Shown: piece by piece, positions 41,803 through 50,245 of the stretch | Layout: each line of letters starts with the position of its first letter | How positions within the stretch are numbered: the stretch's first letter is position 1 | NCBI RefSeq assembly: GCF_016863195.1 | Contig: NZ_BOOK01000027.1 | Span: 101,184-165,183, forward strand | Direction of reading: 5' to 3' | DNA length: 64,000 nucleotides | Source: Paraplanobispora takensis | GTDB taxonomy: Bacteria > Actinomycetota > Actinomycetes > Streptosporangiales > Streptosporangiaceae | Position numbers and translations under genes: made by a program | The notes under the pieces: generated by a model | Database searches by the model: none | The model's input: the letters and a program-made list of their open reading frames with translations, nothing else | What the model was told of the DNA's origin: nothing

Positions 41803-42416
41803 GGTTCCAGGTGCCGCCGTTCCGGAGCCACGGCAGCGGGCTCCGCACACCGCCGCTCTGAGGCCGTGTCCTCAGGCTCCGCACACCGCCGCGCCGGAGC
41901 CATCTCCCCAGGCTCCGCGCACAGTTGCTCGGAAGTCGCATCCCCCAGGGCCCCGCGGAGCTTCGCCATGCCCCGTGAGACGGTGCTCTTGACCGTCCCG
42001 ACGCTGACACCCAGAGCCTTGGCGATCTCCGGCTCGGACATGTCCTCGTAGTACCGCAGCACGATCGCGGCCCGCATCCGGGCCGGCAGGCGTTCGAGGG
42101 CCTGCTCCACCCGCTCGGGCAGATAGCCGTGGACGATCGACTGGACCGGCTCCGGCAGTTCGTCCGACGGGTACTCCTCCAGCCGGCGCCGCCGCCACCA
42201 CGAGATGTTGATGTTGACCATCGTCCGGCGCACGTAGCCGTCCAGGGCCGCGCGGTCCTCGATGCGCTCCCAGGCGAGGTAGGTCTTGACCAGGGCCGCC
42301 TGCAGCAGGTCCTCGGCCTCGTTGGGGTTGCCGGTGACCTGGTGGGCGGCGCGCAGGAGCGCCGGTCCGCGAGCGCTGACGTACTCACGGAACTCGTCGT
42401 GGATCCCGCCGGTCAC
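41793..42416 (-). CDS. ECF sigma factor, SigE family, with repetitive C-terminal tail
   Basis: A 207-residue sigma factor: region 2 (NPNEAEDLLQAALVKTYLAW), region 4 (LPARMRAAIVLRYYEDMSEP, then GVSVGTVKSTVSRGMAKLRG). About 45 extra residues follow region 4, containing repeated CAEP/RRCAEP units encoded by a DNA repeat. Such a tail is not usual for the family and may be a recent repeat expansion. GTG 42416 is the best start I can see. No coupled anti-sigma gene follows. Confidence 0.8.
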   Translation of the reverse strand: MTGGIHDEFREYVSARGPALLRAAHQVTGNPNEAEDLLQAALVKTYLAWERIEDRAALDGYVRRTMVNINISWWRRRRLEEYPSDELPEPVQSIVHGYLPERVEQALERLPARMRAAIVLRYYEDMSEPEIAKALGVSVGTVKSTVSRGMAKLRGALGDATSEQLCAEPGEMAPARRCAEPEDTASERRCAEPAAVAPERRHLEPQG

Positions 42417-42725
42417 TGCGATCACCAGCCTGTGGTCATGGGACGTCTCGTCGTCAGAATCGCAGCCGCGGGCCCGGATACGGCTGAACCGGAATCCAGG
42501 TTTCATCCTGACGAGTGCAAAGATCGATTCAGCTGGGTGGCGGAGCACGCAAGGGGTACTAGATACGGGTTTGACCCGACGTGGGCATCAAGGCGTTCTA
42601 CCGGGGATGTGAATTTTGCTACCTGGTAGGGCCCCTGTCGGAATTATTGGTGTGCACCGGACCCCGCCCATCGCAAATCGTGTGACGCTGGCCGGAACAC
42701 CTCGCCGACAAGAGGGGAAGTGACG
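42417..42725. other. intergenic region between divergent genes
   Basis: 309 bases without a gene. It must hold the promoters of the sigma factor gene and of the divergent hypothetical gene, but I see no convincing promoter, operator or RNA motif. Confidence 0.4.
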
Positions 42726-43676
42726 ATGCTCCATCGGAGCGTTGACCGCCGCCACGCCCTGGCCGCGGCCGCGCTTGGCCGAAATCCGGCGATCCCGGGG
42801 CCGGTCGCCGACGAGGGCGAGCTCCTGCACGCCGTCACCGGGGAGATCCTGGACATCAGTCCGCATCTGATCATCATCGAGACACCGGACGGCGATCACG
42901 AACGTCTGGTCATCGCGCCGTGGGCGACCGCCTGGCGGGGGGAGACAGTCGCTCCGGCCGACCTGCCGAGGGGCGCCCAAGTGATCGTCAGGGCGGTGAA
43001 GGGGGGCAGGGTCGCCGAACGGATCTGGGCGGACATCACCCGGATCACCGGCGTGATCCAGAATGTCGGCAAGGGCGCGAGAGATCGCACGATGGAGCTC
43101 TACTGCGGACCCCACCGGGGACGGCGCACCGTCGTCATCCCCTACGGCGCCTCGGGACGCCTGCAGGTCCGCCATCCGAAGTTCGAGCCCGGCTATCTGT
43201 TCGACGCCATCGGCGTGCGCGAGGACGGCGTCTCCCACGCCCGGCTCCCCGCGACCTCGCAGCCGCCCTACCGGTGGACGTCCGTACCCGAGCAGCCCCC
43301 GTCGTACGGCGGCACGCAGTCGCGGATCTCGGGCACCGCGACCTGGTCGGACGCCTTCGACGCCGACGAGCGCGGAGCGGCCTACCCGATGCTGGAGTCC
43401 TCCGACACGGGCTGCGACGAGGCGGGCGTGTCCTGCGCCAGGCTGCCCTATCTCGCACTGGGCTCGATGCTGGAGATGCGCAACGTGTGCGCGGGACGCA
43501 CCTCGATCGTCCCGATCGTGACATGCGGCTGTCTCGCCGGTCGGTTCTGCGACCGGTGCCTGGAGTGCGGTACGTCTCCGCGTGGCCGGATCGCGGAGCT
43601 GTCGCCGTCCTCTTTCGTGGAACTGGGTGGGGACCTGACCACGGGATGCTTCAATGCCCGGGTCGGATTGGGGTGA
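42726..43676 (+). CDS. hypothetical protein with C-terminal cysteine cluster
   Basis: A 316-residue soluble protein. The first half has short beta-rich modules (DISPHLIIIETPDGDH, RGAQVIVRAV). The C-terminal third is Cys-rich (for example CGCLAGRFCDRCLEC), suggesting a zinc or iron-sulfur site. The stop overlaps the start of the MauE-like gene (GTGA), so the two are an operon. I do not recognise the family. GTG at 42720 is an alternative start. Confidence 0.65.
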   Translation: MLHRSVDRRHALAAAALGRNPAIPGPVADEGELLHAVTGEILDISPHLIIIETPDGDHERLVIAPWATAWRGETVAPADLPRGAQVIVRAVKGGRVAERIWADITRITGVIQNVGKGARDRTMELYCGPHRGRRTVVIPYGASGRLQVRHPKFEPGYLFDAIGVREDGVSHARLPATSQPPYRWTSVPEQPPSYGGTQSRISGTATWSDAFDADERGAAYPMLESSDTGCDEAGVSCARLPYLALGSMLEMRNVCAGRTSIVPIVTCGCLAGRFCDRCLECGTSPRGRIAELSPSSFVELGGDLTTGCFNARVGLG

Positions 43677-44653
43677 CACAGGTGGCACAGGAGTGGATCA
43701 CGATCGCCGCGGCGCAGATCCCGGTGCTGGCCGTACTGCTGGCGCTGGGCATGACGGCGAAGATCAGGACCGTCACGCACGACTCCGAGCCCGGCGGGAT
43801 GAGCGGGCTCGGACCGGCGGTGCTGGTGGCCGAGCGGTGGCGCGCGCCCGCGATGCTCGGTTGCGCGGCCGGGGAGGCCGTCCTGCTGGGCGGCCTGATG
43901 CTCACCGGGCACTCGTTCTTCCGCTGGGGGGCGGCGGCCTTCTTCGCGGTGTCCGCCTACGTCCTGTGGGAACTGCGCCGCCGGCGGCCGGACGCGGGCT
44001 GCGGCTGCTTCGGCGACGTCAGCGCGATCCCGGTGGGCGCCCGGTCGCTGGCGCGCACGGTGGTGCTGACCGCCATGGCCGTGGGCACGGTCTGGGTCGG
44101 CCCGGCCCCGGGCTGGTCGGTGCTGGCCGGGATCTCCTGGATCGAGGGCCTGGCCATGGCCTGCGGGCTGCTGCTGGTCGCCGCGCTCTCTCCGGAGATC
44201 GAGGAGGCCGCCGCCCGGATCCGCTATCGCGTGCCCTGTGAGCAGCGCCGGATGGACCCGGAGACCGCCCTGAACAGGCTGCGCGCGAGCACGGCCTGGC
44301 AGGCGCACATGAGGTTCCTGGCGAGCCCCGACCCGGTCGACTCCTGGCGGGAGCTGTGCTGGCGGTTCTTCGTCTATCCGGGGCACGATCCCGGGGGGAA
44401 CCGGCTGGAGGTGGTCTTCGCGGTGCACCTGATCGGCAGGCGCCCGGCGGTGCGGGTGGCCCTGGTCGACACCGAGGGACGGCCGGTCACCGTGGAGCCG
44501 GCCACAGCGGAGGAGAGCCGGCGGGAGCCGGTCTCCGCCAGGTCACAGCCCCGCTCCCGCCGGATGCTGACCCATGCCCGCCATGCGGCCCGGCACGATT
44601 CAGCTCTATACGGCTCTCTAGCTTCCCCACTAGAGAGCCGTATAGAGGGCTAG
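43673..44653 (+). CDS. MauE/DoxX-like membrane protein
   Basis: A 326-residue protein. The first 180 residues carry four to five membrane helices with the MauE-type loop PDAGCGCFGDVS, a CxC redox-like motif. The C-terminal 140 residues are a soluble domain without recognised fold. MauE-like proteins are linked to disulfide or methylamine dehydrogenase maturation. Coupling to the Cys-rich protein upstream suggests that protein is its redox or metal partner; this is inference. Confidence 0.75.
   Translation: MTQVAQEWITIAAAQIPVLAVLLALGMTAKIRTVTHDSEPGGMSGLGPAVLVAERWRAPAMLGCAAGEAVLLGGLMLTGHSFFRWGAAAFFAVSAYVLWELRRRRPDAGCGCFGDVSAIPVGARSLARTVVLTAMAVGTVWVGPAPGWSVLAGISWIEGLAMACGLLLVAALSPEIEEAAARIRYRVPCEQRRMDPETALNRLRASTAWQAHMRFLASPDPVDSWRELCWRFFVYPGHDPGGNRLEVVFAVHLIGRRPAVRVALVDTEGRPVTVEPATAEESRREPVSARSQPRSRRMLTHARHAARHDSALYGSLASPLESRIEG
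44604..44647. terminator. 18-bp perfect hairpin inside the end of the mauE-like gene
   Basis: CTCTATACGGCTCTCTAG pairs with 44630-44647 over 18 bases with an eight-base loop. It overlaps the last codons of the MauE-like gene and probably ends transcription, though no T-run follows. Confidence 0.5.
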
Positions 44654-44683
44654 CAGCCGCTCCCCACTATATCGAACACGTGT

Positions 44684-45865
44684 TCAGATCGGTTGGGAAC
44701 GGAGAAACTTTCCGAAGTGCGGGACGGTGAACGCGATCAGCCCGCGCTCGGCGCTGTAGATCAGCCCCTTCTTGATGAGGCTGTCGCGGGCCGGGGAGAG
44801 GCTGGACGGCTTGCGGCCGAGCAACTCGGCCACCTCCGCCGTGGCCACCGGCTCGTCGCCGATCGAGGCGATGGCGTGCATGTAGTCGCGCTCGGCCGGG
44901 GTGGCCCGCTCGTAGCGGCTGCCGAAGAACCCGACCGCGAGCTCCTCCTCGGCCTCCGGGGCGGAGACCTTGACGTCGTCGGCGGTGATCGGGCTGCGCA
45001 GCGCCAGGTCCCAGGCGACCTTGCCGTAGGCCTGGACGAAGTAGGGGTAGCCGTCGGCCGCCTGGTAGAGGGCGTCGAGGGCCTCCTGGGTGAACTCGAC
45101 CCCCTCGCCCTGGGCCGGGGCGATGAGTGCCAGGTCGGCCGCCTCGCGGTCGAGCCGGTCGATCCTGGCGTAGCGGAAGAGCCGCTCGGAGTAGCTCTTG
45201 CTCGCCGACAGGACGCCGGGCAGGTGCGGCAGGCCGGCGCCGACCACGATCAGCGGGCCGCCGCTCTGGGAGAGCTCGTGGCAGGCGGCGCACAGCGCCG
45301 AGACGTCCTCGACCTGGACGTCCTGCATCTCGTCGATGAACAGGGCGATCCCGACGCCCAGGTCGGTGGCGACCGCGGCGGCGTCGACGAACAGCTCGGT
45401 GAGGTCGATCTCCAGGTCGCCGGAGTCGGCCCGGCCGCGCGCGGCGGGCACGTCGATCCCGGGCGACCAGTGCGAGGTGCCCTTGGCCGCGGAGGCGTCG
45501 CGCATCGCGAAGGCCTTCAGCACGCCGAGGAACTCCTCGATGCGCTCGGGCGCGCGGTGCCGGGGGGACAGCTCGCGGATGGCCATGTGCAGGGCGGCGG
45601 CCACCGGACGGCGGATCGACCGGTCGGGCCGGGCCTCGATCTTGCCGGTGCCCCACAGCCGCTGCATGGCCATCGACTTGAAGGTGTTGAGCAGGACGGT
45701 CTTGCCGACGCCGCGCAGGCCGGTGATGACCATGCTGCGCTCGGGACGGCCGCGGGCCACCCGCTCCAGGACGACCTCGAACTGCTGCAGCTCGCGGTCA
45801 CGCCCGGCGAGCTCCGGGGGGCGCTGGCCCGCGCCGGGGGCATAGGGGTTGCGCACGGGGTCCAC
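44684..45865 (-). CDS. AAA ATPase with winged helix, Cdc6/STAND-like
   Basis: A 393-residue protein: ELAGRDRELQQF entry, Walker A GLRGVGKT at 49-56, Walker B ALFIDEMQD with Asp178/Glu179, a sensor-like VVGAGLPHLP, then a C-terminal winged helix (EPVATAEVAELLGRKPSSLS). It resembles the archaeal-type AAA (Orc1/Cdc6-like) ATPases that are scattered in actinomycetes. Start uncertain: GTG 45865 is chosen, and longer forms to 46000 exist. A role in DNA-bound regulation or stress is possible but unproven. Confidence 0.75.
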   Translation of the reverse strand: MDPVRNPYAPGAGQRPPELAGRDRELQQFEVVLERVARGRPERSMVITGLRGVGKTVLLNTFKSMAMQRLWGTGKIEARPDRSIRRPVAAALHMAIRELSPRHRAPERIEEFLGVLKAFAMRDASAAKGTSHWSPGIDVPAARGRADSGDLEIDLTELFVDAAAVATDLGVGIALFIDEMQDVQVEDVSALCAACHELSQSGGPLIVVGAGLPHLPGVLSASKSYSERLFRYARIDRLDREAADLALIAPAQGEGVEFTQEALDALYQAADGYPYFVQAYGKVAWDLALRSPITADDVKVSAPEAEEELAVGFFGSRYERATPAERDYMHAIASIGDEPVATAEVAELLGRKPSSLSPARDSLIKKGLIYSAERGLIAFTVPHFGKFLRSQPI

Positions 45866-46133
45866 GCTCTCGGACTTTATGACGGGATATAGCGGCCGTC
45901 CTAGATTTCCGTAGAAAGCGTTATGGCGTGTCGCATGTCGCAGGGAGGGGCGGCGCGGGGCGGGCGCTCGGAGCGCCGGGGAGGTCGCGGGCATCGCCAT
46001 GGCACACCCCTCACCTGGACGGACATCGACCGAACCCGTGTTCGATCCGACGCCTTCGACTGTAGCGCGGGATCGAACACAATGACGAGAGTTTCCGAAG
46101 AAAAGCTCGGCTAAAGGTCGCCCACCCGGCCCG
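45866..46133. other. intergenic region with repeated TCGAACAC motif
   Basis: No gene. GAACCCGTGTTCGA (46032-46045) and TCGAACAC (46073-46080) recur here, and a perfect GAACACGTGTTC palindrome stands at the end of the ATPase gene (44674-44685). They may be sites of one regulator flanking the ATPase gene. Confidence 0.4.
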
Positions 46134-47729
46134 TCAAGAAGGATCGGGAAGCGGCAGCCGTACGCCTCCGCCGGAGGGGGAGACCTCGGTGAGAAGAGTC
46201 TCCGAGGAGGCCACCGAGGACAGCCGCTGGCGCGACAGCTCCGGCCAGGCCTGCACCGCGCAGAACGGGGCGCACTGGTCCTGGTCCGAGCGGGTGCCCA
46301 CGTGGACGCAGCACTGCACGAGCCGCTCCTCCAGCATCGTCGACATGTCCATGAACGGCTTCACCGTGACGCGGACCACCCGCTCGCCGAGCATCCGGCG
46401 GATCCTGCGCCGGCGGCCGGGCAGCGCCGAGGACGCCACCGCCAACAGCGTGGAGACGCCCAGGTCGCAGTTCTGCGAGACGGTCCGCCACACCTCGCCG
46501 ATCTGCGGGTGCGACAGCGACGACTGCTCCGACAGCAGCCCGAGCAGCGACTCCTGTACGGCCAGGCGCAGCTCGCGGGGGATCTCGGTGTCGGCGATCC
46601 GGTTGGAGACGAGGCCGAGGTTCTCCTTGAGCCGGTCGTGTCCCATCAGCGCGGTCAGCGACCGCCACCGGCCGGAGTCGTCACGGATCATGTATCCGAC
46701 GGAGCAGCAGTGCGGGTGCGAGCACGGCAGCGCGGTGAGGTCGCGCCAGGTGACGAGCCCGCCGGTCTGCGGGCCCAGGCGGCCGAGCACGCCGGTGTGG
46801 GTCAGCCGGTCCATCGGGTCGATCGCCCCGGACCGCCCGGAGCCGAACTGCGGCTGCAGGGACACCCCGCCCACGTACGGCGTGTCGAGCGCGAGCCGTA
46901 CGACGTCGCCGATCTCGGTGTCGTTGACGCCGAGCGCGGCCGTCATCACGAGGGTCGTGAAGATCTCCCGCTCCGACAGCCGCCGTACGGCCTGCGCCTT
47001 GAGGGCCCGCAGGTCCCCGCCCCGATGATGGCGCGAGGCCTCGGCGGAGGTGCCGTCGTACTGCAGGTAGACCTCGACCCGGTCGCGGTGCCCGGCCAGC
47101 AGGTCGAGCAGGGCGTCGTCGCGGGCGATCAGGAGCCCGTTGGTGTTGACCAGGATGCGGGTGACCGGCCGGGCTGCCAGCTCCTCCAGCAGCGGGCCCA
47201 GGTCCGGGTGGAGGGTGGGCTCGCCGCCGCTCAGCATGAGCACGTCCAGGCGGCCGTTCTCCCTGGCCAGGCGCTGGTCGACGTTGGCCAGCACGTCGGC
47301 GACCGGGACGACCCCGCGCAGGTCGGGCGAGGAGCCCGCGAAGCAGGTGGGGCAGCGCAGGTTGCAGGTCTCGGCGATGTCCTCCAGCAGGATGCAGGTG
47401 TGCTGGGTCTGCGTCTCGGGGAGGCCGCGCAGGTAGGCCTGCGGGACGGGGTCGAAGTTCCCCGGCGCGTCGGGGAGGTGGGCCTTGGTGGGGGCGGTCC
47501 ACTCCTCCAGGTAGGCGAGGATCTCCGGGTCCTCGTCGTACAGCGTGCGGACCAGGCCGTGGACCCGGCAGCCGCGCTCCAGATAGACCCGGCCGTCGCG
47601 CTCGGCGAGATAGCCGGTCAGGCGCGGCACGTCGTGCAGCGGGCGCTCGGGGTCGGCGTCGTGGCAGCGCGGGCAGAAGGCGTTGACGTAACGCAGGATC
47701 CGGTCGCCCCTCAGGGGCATCCCCGTCAC
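46134..47729 (-). CDS. radical SAM protein of the tetraether-synthase (Tes/MJ0619)-like family
   Basis: A 531-residue protein. The N-terminus has CPRC (19-22) and ERGCRVHG (51-58), the zinc-type entry domain of the Tes/MJ0619 group. The radical SAM cluster motif is CNLRCPTC (122-129), followed by SGGEPTLH. Near 473-490 the sequence CCVHVGTRSDQDQCAPFC could hold a further iron-sulfur cluster. Archaeal Tes joins lipid tails by C-C bonds. GTG start with GGAGA upstream overlaps the preceding stop. It is third in an operon with an Lgt-like and a membrane protein, so a lipid or lipoprotein substrate is likely; the reaction is not known. Confidence 0.8.
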   Translation of the reverse strand: MTGMPLRGDRILRYVNAFCPRCHDADPERPLHDVPRLTGYLAERDGRVYLERGCRVHGLVRTLYDEDPEILAYLEEWTAPTKAHLPDAPGNFDPVPQAYLRGLPETQTQHTCILLEDIAETCNLRCPTCFAGSSPDLRGVVPVADVLANVDQRLARENGRLDVLMLSGGEPTLHPDLGPLLEELAARPVTRILVNTNGLLIARDDALLDLLAGHRDRVEVYLQYDGTSAEASRHHRGGDLRALKAQAVRRLSEREIFTTLVMTAALGVNDTEIGDVVRLALDTPYVGGVSLQPQFGSGRSGAIDPMDRLTHTGVLGRLGPQTGGLVTWRDLTALPCSHPHCCSVGYMIRDDSGRWRSLTALMGHDRLKENLGLVSNRIADTEIPRELRLAVQESLLGLLSEQSSLSHPQIGEVWRTVSQNCDLGVSTLLAVASSALPGRRRRIRRMLGERVVRVTVKPFMDMSTMLEERLVQCCVHVGTRSDQDQCAPFCAVQAWPELSRQRLSSVASSETLLTEVSPSGGGVRLPLPDPS

Positions 47730-48250
47730 CGGTACATCTCCGGGTTGAGGCCGGTGCAGAAGCCGGCCGAGATGATCGAGACCAGCGCCCAGCCGATCAT
47801 CAGCCCGATGCCCAGCCCGTTCCCCGCAGGCTTGCCCGTCCTGATCAGCAGGAACCCGCCGCCGAAGGCGATCAGCGCGAGGAGCACGGCGGCCACCGCG
47901 AAGGCGGTCCCGGACGCGATCCTGAGCGCGATCAGCCCGATCGCCAGGTTGATGACCATGAAGCCGAAGACGCCGCCGAACGCCGCCCCGACGGTCGCCC
48001 CCGCGGACCTGACCGGGTGGGACGGGGGCGGCGTCCCCTGCGGAGGCGGGCCTCCCGGACCCTGGGGAGGCGAGTCCCCCGGGCCCTGCGGCGGCCGGCG
48101 GGTCCCCCAGCCGTGGTGATCGCGGGGGGCCTGCGGGTGCTGCGGCTGCCCGGGGTGCTGCGGTCCTCCGGGATGCTGCGGTCCTCCGGGGTGCTGCGGT
48201 CCTGCGGGGTCGTGTGGCTCCTGCGGGCCCTGCGGCGGCGGCGTGGTCAT
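47726..48250 (-). CDS. Pro/Gln/His-rich membrane protein
   Basis: A 174-residue protein. The first 78 residues are a disordered tail with repeated QHPGGP units; three membrane helices follow (about 82-106, 112-134, 143-160). It overlaps the Lgt-like gene upstream and the radical SAM gene downstream by four bases each. It may dock the cytosolic radical SAM protein at the membrane, as its tail is on the cytoplasmic side by the positive-inside rule; this is inference. Confidence 0.7.
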   Translation of the reverse strand: MTTPPPQGPQEPHDPAGPQHPGGPQHPGGPQHPGQPQHPQAPRDHHGWGTRRPPQGPGDSPPQGPGGPPPQGTPPPSHPVRSAGATVGAAFGGVFGFMVINLAIGLIALRIASGTAFAVAAVLLALIAFGGGFLLIRTGKPAGNGLGIGLMIGWALVSIISAGFCTGLNPEMYR

Positions 48251-49035
48251 GCGCGGATCTCCTGTCTGCGGACGAGCGCATCGTAGAAGCCCCGGCGGTA
48301 GCCGTACCGGAGTCTGATGACGACCAGCAGCAGACCGGGAAGGAGGAACCACTGCGGGCGGGTGAGATCCAACCAGACCGTCTCGTTGGCCCGGGTGAAC
48401 TCCACCAGGAAGCGGAAGACGGCGTAGGCCGCGACGTAGAGGGTGAACAGCTCGCCCGGCCGGGTGATCCTGCCGCGCAGCCACCACCACAGCGCCGCGA
48501 AGGCCAGCAGCTGGAAGGCAGCCTCGTACAGGAACGACGGGTGCATGGTCTGCCCGGCCAGGCATCCGGGGCAGCCCGGGGTGGAGGCGGGGGCGTGCAC
48601 GCCCCAGGGCAGCGTGGTGGGACGTCCCGGGGCCTCGGTGAGGTGGCAGCCGATCCGGCCGACCGCCATGCCGAGGGCGACCGCGGGCGCGAACAGGTCG
48701 CCGGTCCTCTCGCGGTAGCCGATCAGCCTCTTGGCGATCAGCACGCCCGCGTAGGCCCCGGTGAGCCCGCCCAGGACGCTCCGTGAGCCGAACATCCAGG
48801 CTTCCAGCAGGCTGGGGTTGAGCGCCGGGTCGAGGTGCTCGGCCCAGCCCGACAGCCGCATGCCGACCGCCCCGCCGACGAGCGCGCCCGCGACGGCGAC
48901 CAGCGACTGCTCGGCGGGGGCGCCGCGGCGGCGGGCCTCCACGACGAAGACCACGGCCGCGGTCAGCACGCCGAGCCCGACGAACAGCCCGTGCGTCGGC
49001 ACGGCCCACCCCCCGATCCCGAGCACCGGCTCCAT
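48247..49035 (-). CDS. Lgt-like prolipoprotein diacylglyceryl transferase homologue
   Basis: A 262-residue polytopic protein with the layout of Lgt: N-terminal VPTHGLFVGLG, a SRSVLGGLTGAYAG segment near 84-97 (Lgt has a GGL-type loop) and GMAVGRIGCHLTEAPG near 122-137 where canonical Lgt has GRxGNFxNxE. The usual Asn is Cys here. Canonical Lgt moves diacylglycerol from phosphatidylglycerol to the lipobox Cys. The divergent signature and the radical SAM neighbour suggest a specialised lipid transferase rather than the housekeeping enzyme; this is inferred. Confidence 0.8.
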   Translation of the reverse strand: MEPVLGIGGWAVPTHGLFVGLGVLTAAVVFVVEARRRGAPAEQSLVAVAGALVGGAVGMRLSGWAEHLDPALNPSLLEAWMFGSRSVLGGLTGAYAGVLIAKRLIGYRERTGDLFAPAVALGMAVGRIGCHLTEAPGRPTTLPWGVHAPASTPGCPGCLAGQTMHPSFLYEAAFQLLAFAALWWWLRGRITRPGELFTLYVAAYAVFRFLVEFTRANETVWLDLTRPQWFLLPGLLLVVIRLRYGYRRGFYDALVRRQEIRA

Positions 49036-49224
49036 GCGGCAAACATTAGGATGCGCGGCCGGTCCGGGCCACCGTCCCGCCCCTCCGGCGGGTCTCGCCC
49101 GGCGGAAGTACGGGACGCCGTCACGTGTCGTATCCGGAGGGCTACGCTAGGAGCCGTCGTGTCATACGAGGTGTGTCCGTCCAGGTCACACCGGGCAGGC
49201 CGGATCCGCGGGGGAGGTGGGCAG

Positions 49225-50226
49225 GTGAGGGACGCCGGACCCGGGACACACGTCCGGGCGGTCGCGATGCTCGGGAAATCCGCTCGGGCGCTCACGATGC
49301 TGAGGGCGCCCGTCCGGGCCGTCGCGGGGGTGACGACGCCTATGCGGGTGGCCGTCGCGGCGGTGACGACGCCTATGCGGGTGGCCGTCGCGGCGGTGGC
49401 CTGCCTGACGCTGGCCGCCTGCGGCTCCTCCGACCCCGTCGCGGTCCCCACCGCCGAGTCCGTCCGCCCCCTCCCGCCCACGCGTTCCTCGACGACCCCG
49501 GCCGTCTCCCCCTCGCCCTCCCCGACCGTCTCGCCCTCCCTCCCGCCCTCGCCCACGCTCTCACCCACCGGCCCGCCGTCCCCGGCCGCGCCGACCGCCC
49601 CGGCCACGTCCCCTCCGCCGTCGGCCGCCCCGACGCCGACGCAGTCCCCGGCCGGGCCCCCGCCCTTCTCGGCGAAGGTCTCCCGGATCGCCCGCGAGCG
49701 CCTGGAGCACTCCTGGCGCTCCGGATGCCCGGTGCCGGTGCGCGACCTGCGCCTGATCACCATGACCTACTGGGGCTTCGACGACCGGCCGCACATCGGC
49801 GAGATGGTCGTGCACGAGGACGTCGCGAACGACGTGGTCACGGTCTTCCGGCGCCTGTACGGCTGGCGCTGGCCGATCTACCGGATGGAGCTCGTCGACG
49901 TCTACAAGGGCGACGACTTCGACTCGATCGAGGCCGACAACACCTCGGCCTTCAACTGCCGCCCGGCGACCGGGTCGAGCAGCTGGTCCAAGCACGCCTA
50001 CGGCCGGGCCATCGACATCAACCCCCGGGAGAACCCCTACGTCTCCGCCGACGGCTCGTTCGCCCACCGCAACGCCCGCAGGTTCGTCAAGCGCCCGGTG
50101 AACGCCCCCGGCGTGGTCAACCCGGGCGACCGGGTGGTCAAGGCCTTCGCCCGGCTCGGCTGGGAGTGGGGCGGCTCCTGGTCGGGCACCAAGGACTACC
50201 AGCACTTCAGCAAGGGCGGCGGCTGA
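49225..50226 (+). CDS. lipoprotein with M15-type D-Ala-D-Ala carboxypeptidase domain
   Basis: Up to 333 residues. A lipobox LAAC ends a signal peptide, followed by a long Pro/Ser/Thr linker and an M15 domain: SSWSKHAYGRAIDINPREN (zinc His and Asp) and DYQHFSKGGG (final His). It should trim peptidoglycan stem peptides outside the membrane. Starts are uncertain: GTG 49225 has GGGGAGG upstream, but ATG 49342 or 49375 gives a normal-length signal peptide. A 33-bp tandem duplication (49330-49395) doubles the signal start. Confidence 0.85.
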   Translation: MRDAGPGTHVRAVAMLGKSARALTMLRAPVRAVAGVTTPMRVAVAAVTTPMRVAVAAVACLTLAACGSSDPVAVPTAESVRPLPPTRSSTTPAVSPSPSPTVSPSLPPSPTLSPTGPPSPAAPTAPATSPPPSAAPTPTQSPAGPPPFSAKVSRIARERLEHSWRSGCPVPVRDLRLITMTYWGFDDRPHIGEMVVHEDVANDVVTVFRRLYGWRWPIYRMELVDVYKGDDFDSIEADNTSAFNCRPATGSSSWSKHAYGRAIDINPRENPYVSADGSFAHRNARRFVKRPVNAPGVVNPGDRVVKAFARLGWEWGGSWSGTKDYQHFSKGGG

Positions 50227-50245
50227 GACCCGTGCCCGCCGGGAC

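Noticed and set aside
46302..48119. A 605-codon plus-strand frame opposite the radical SAM operon
   Set aside because: It is the shadow of the minus-strand genes in a GC-rich region; composition is typical of antisense translation (Gly/Arg/Val/Gln-rich) without domains.
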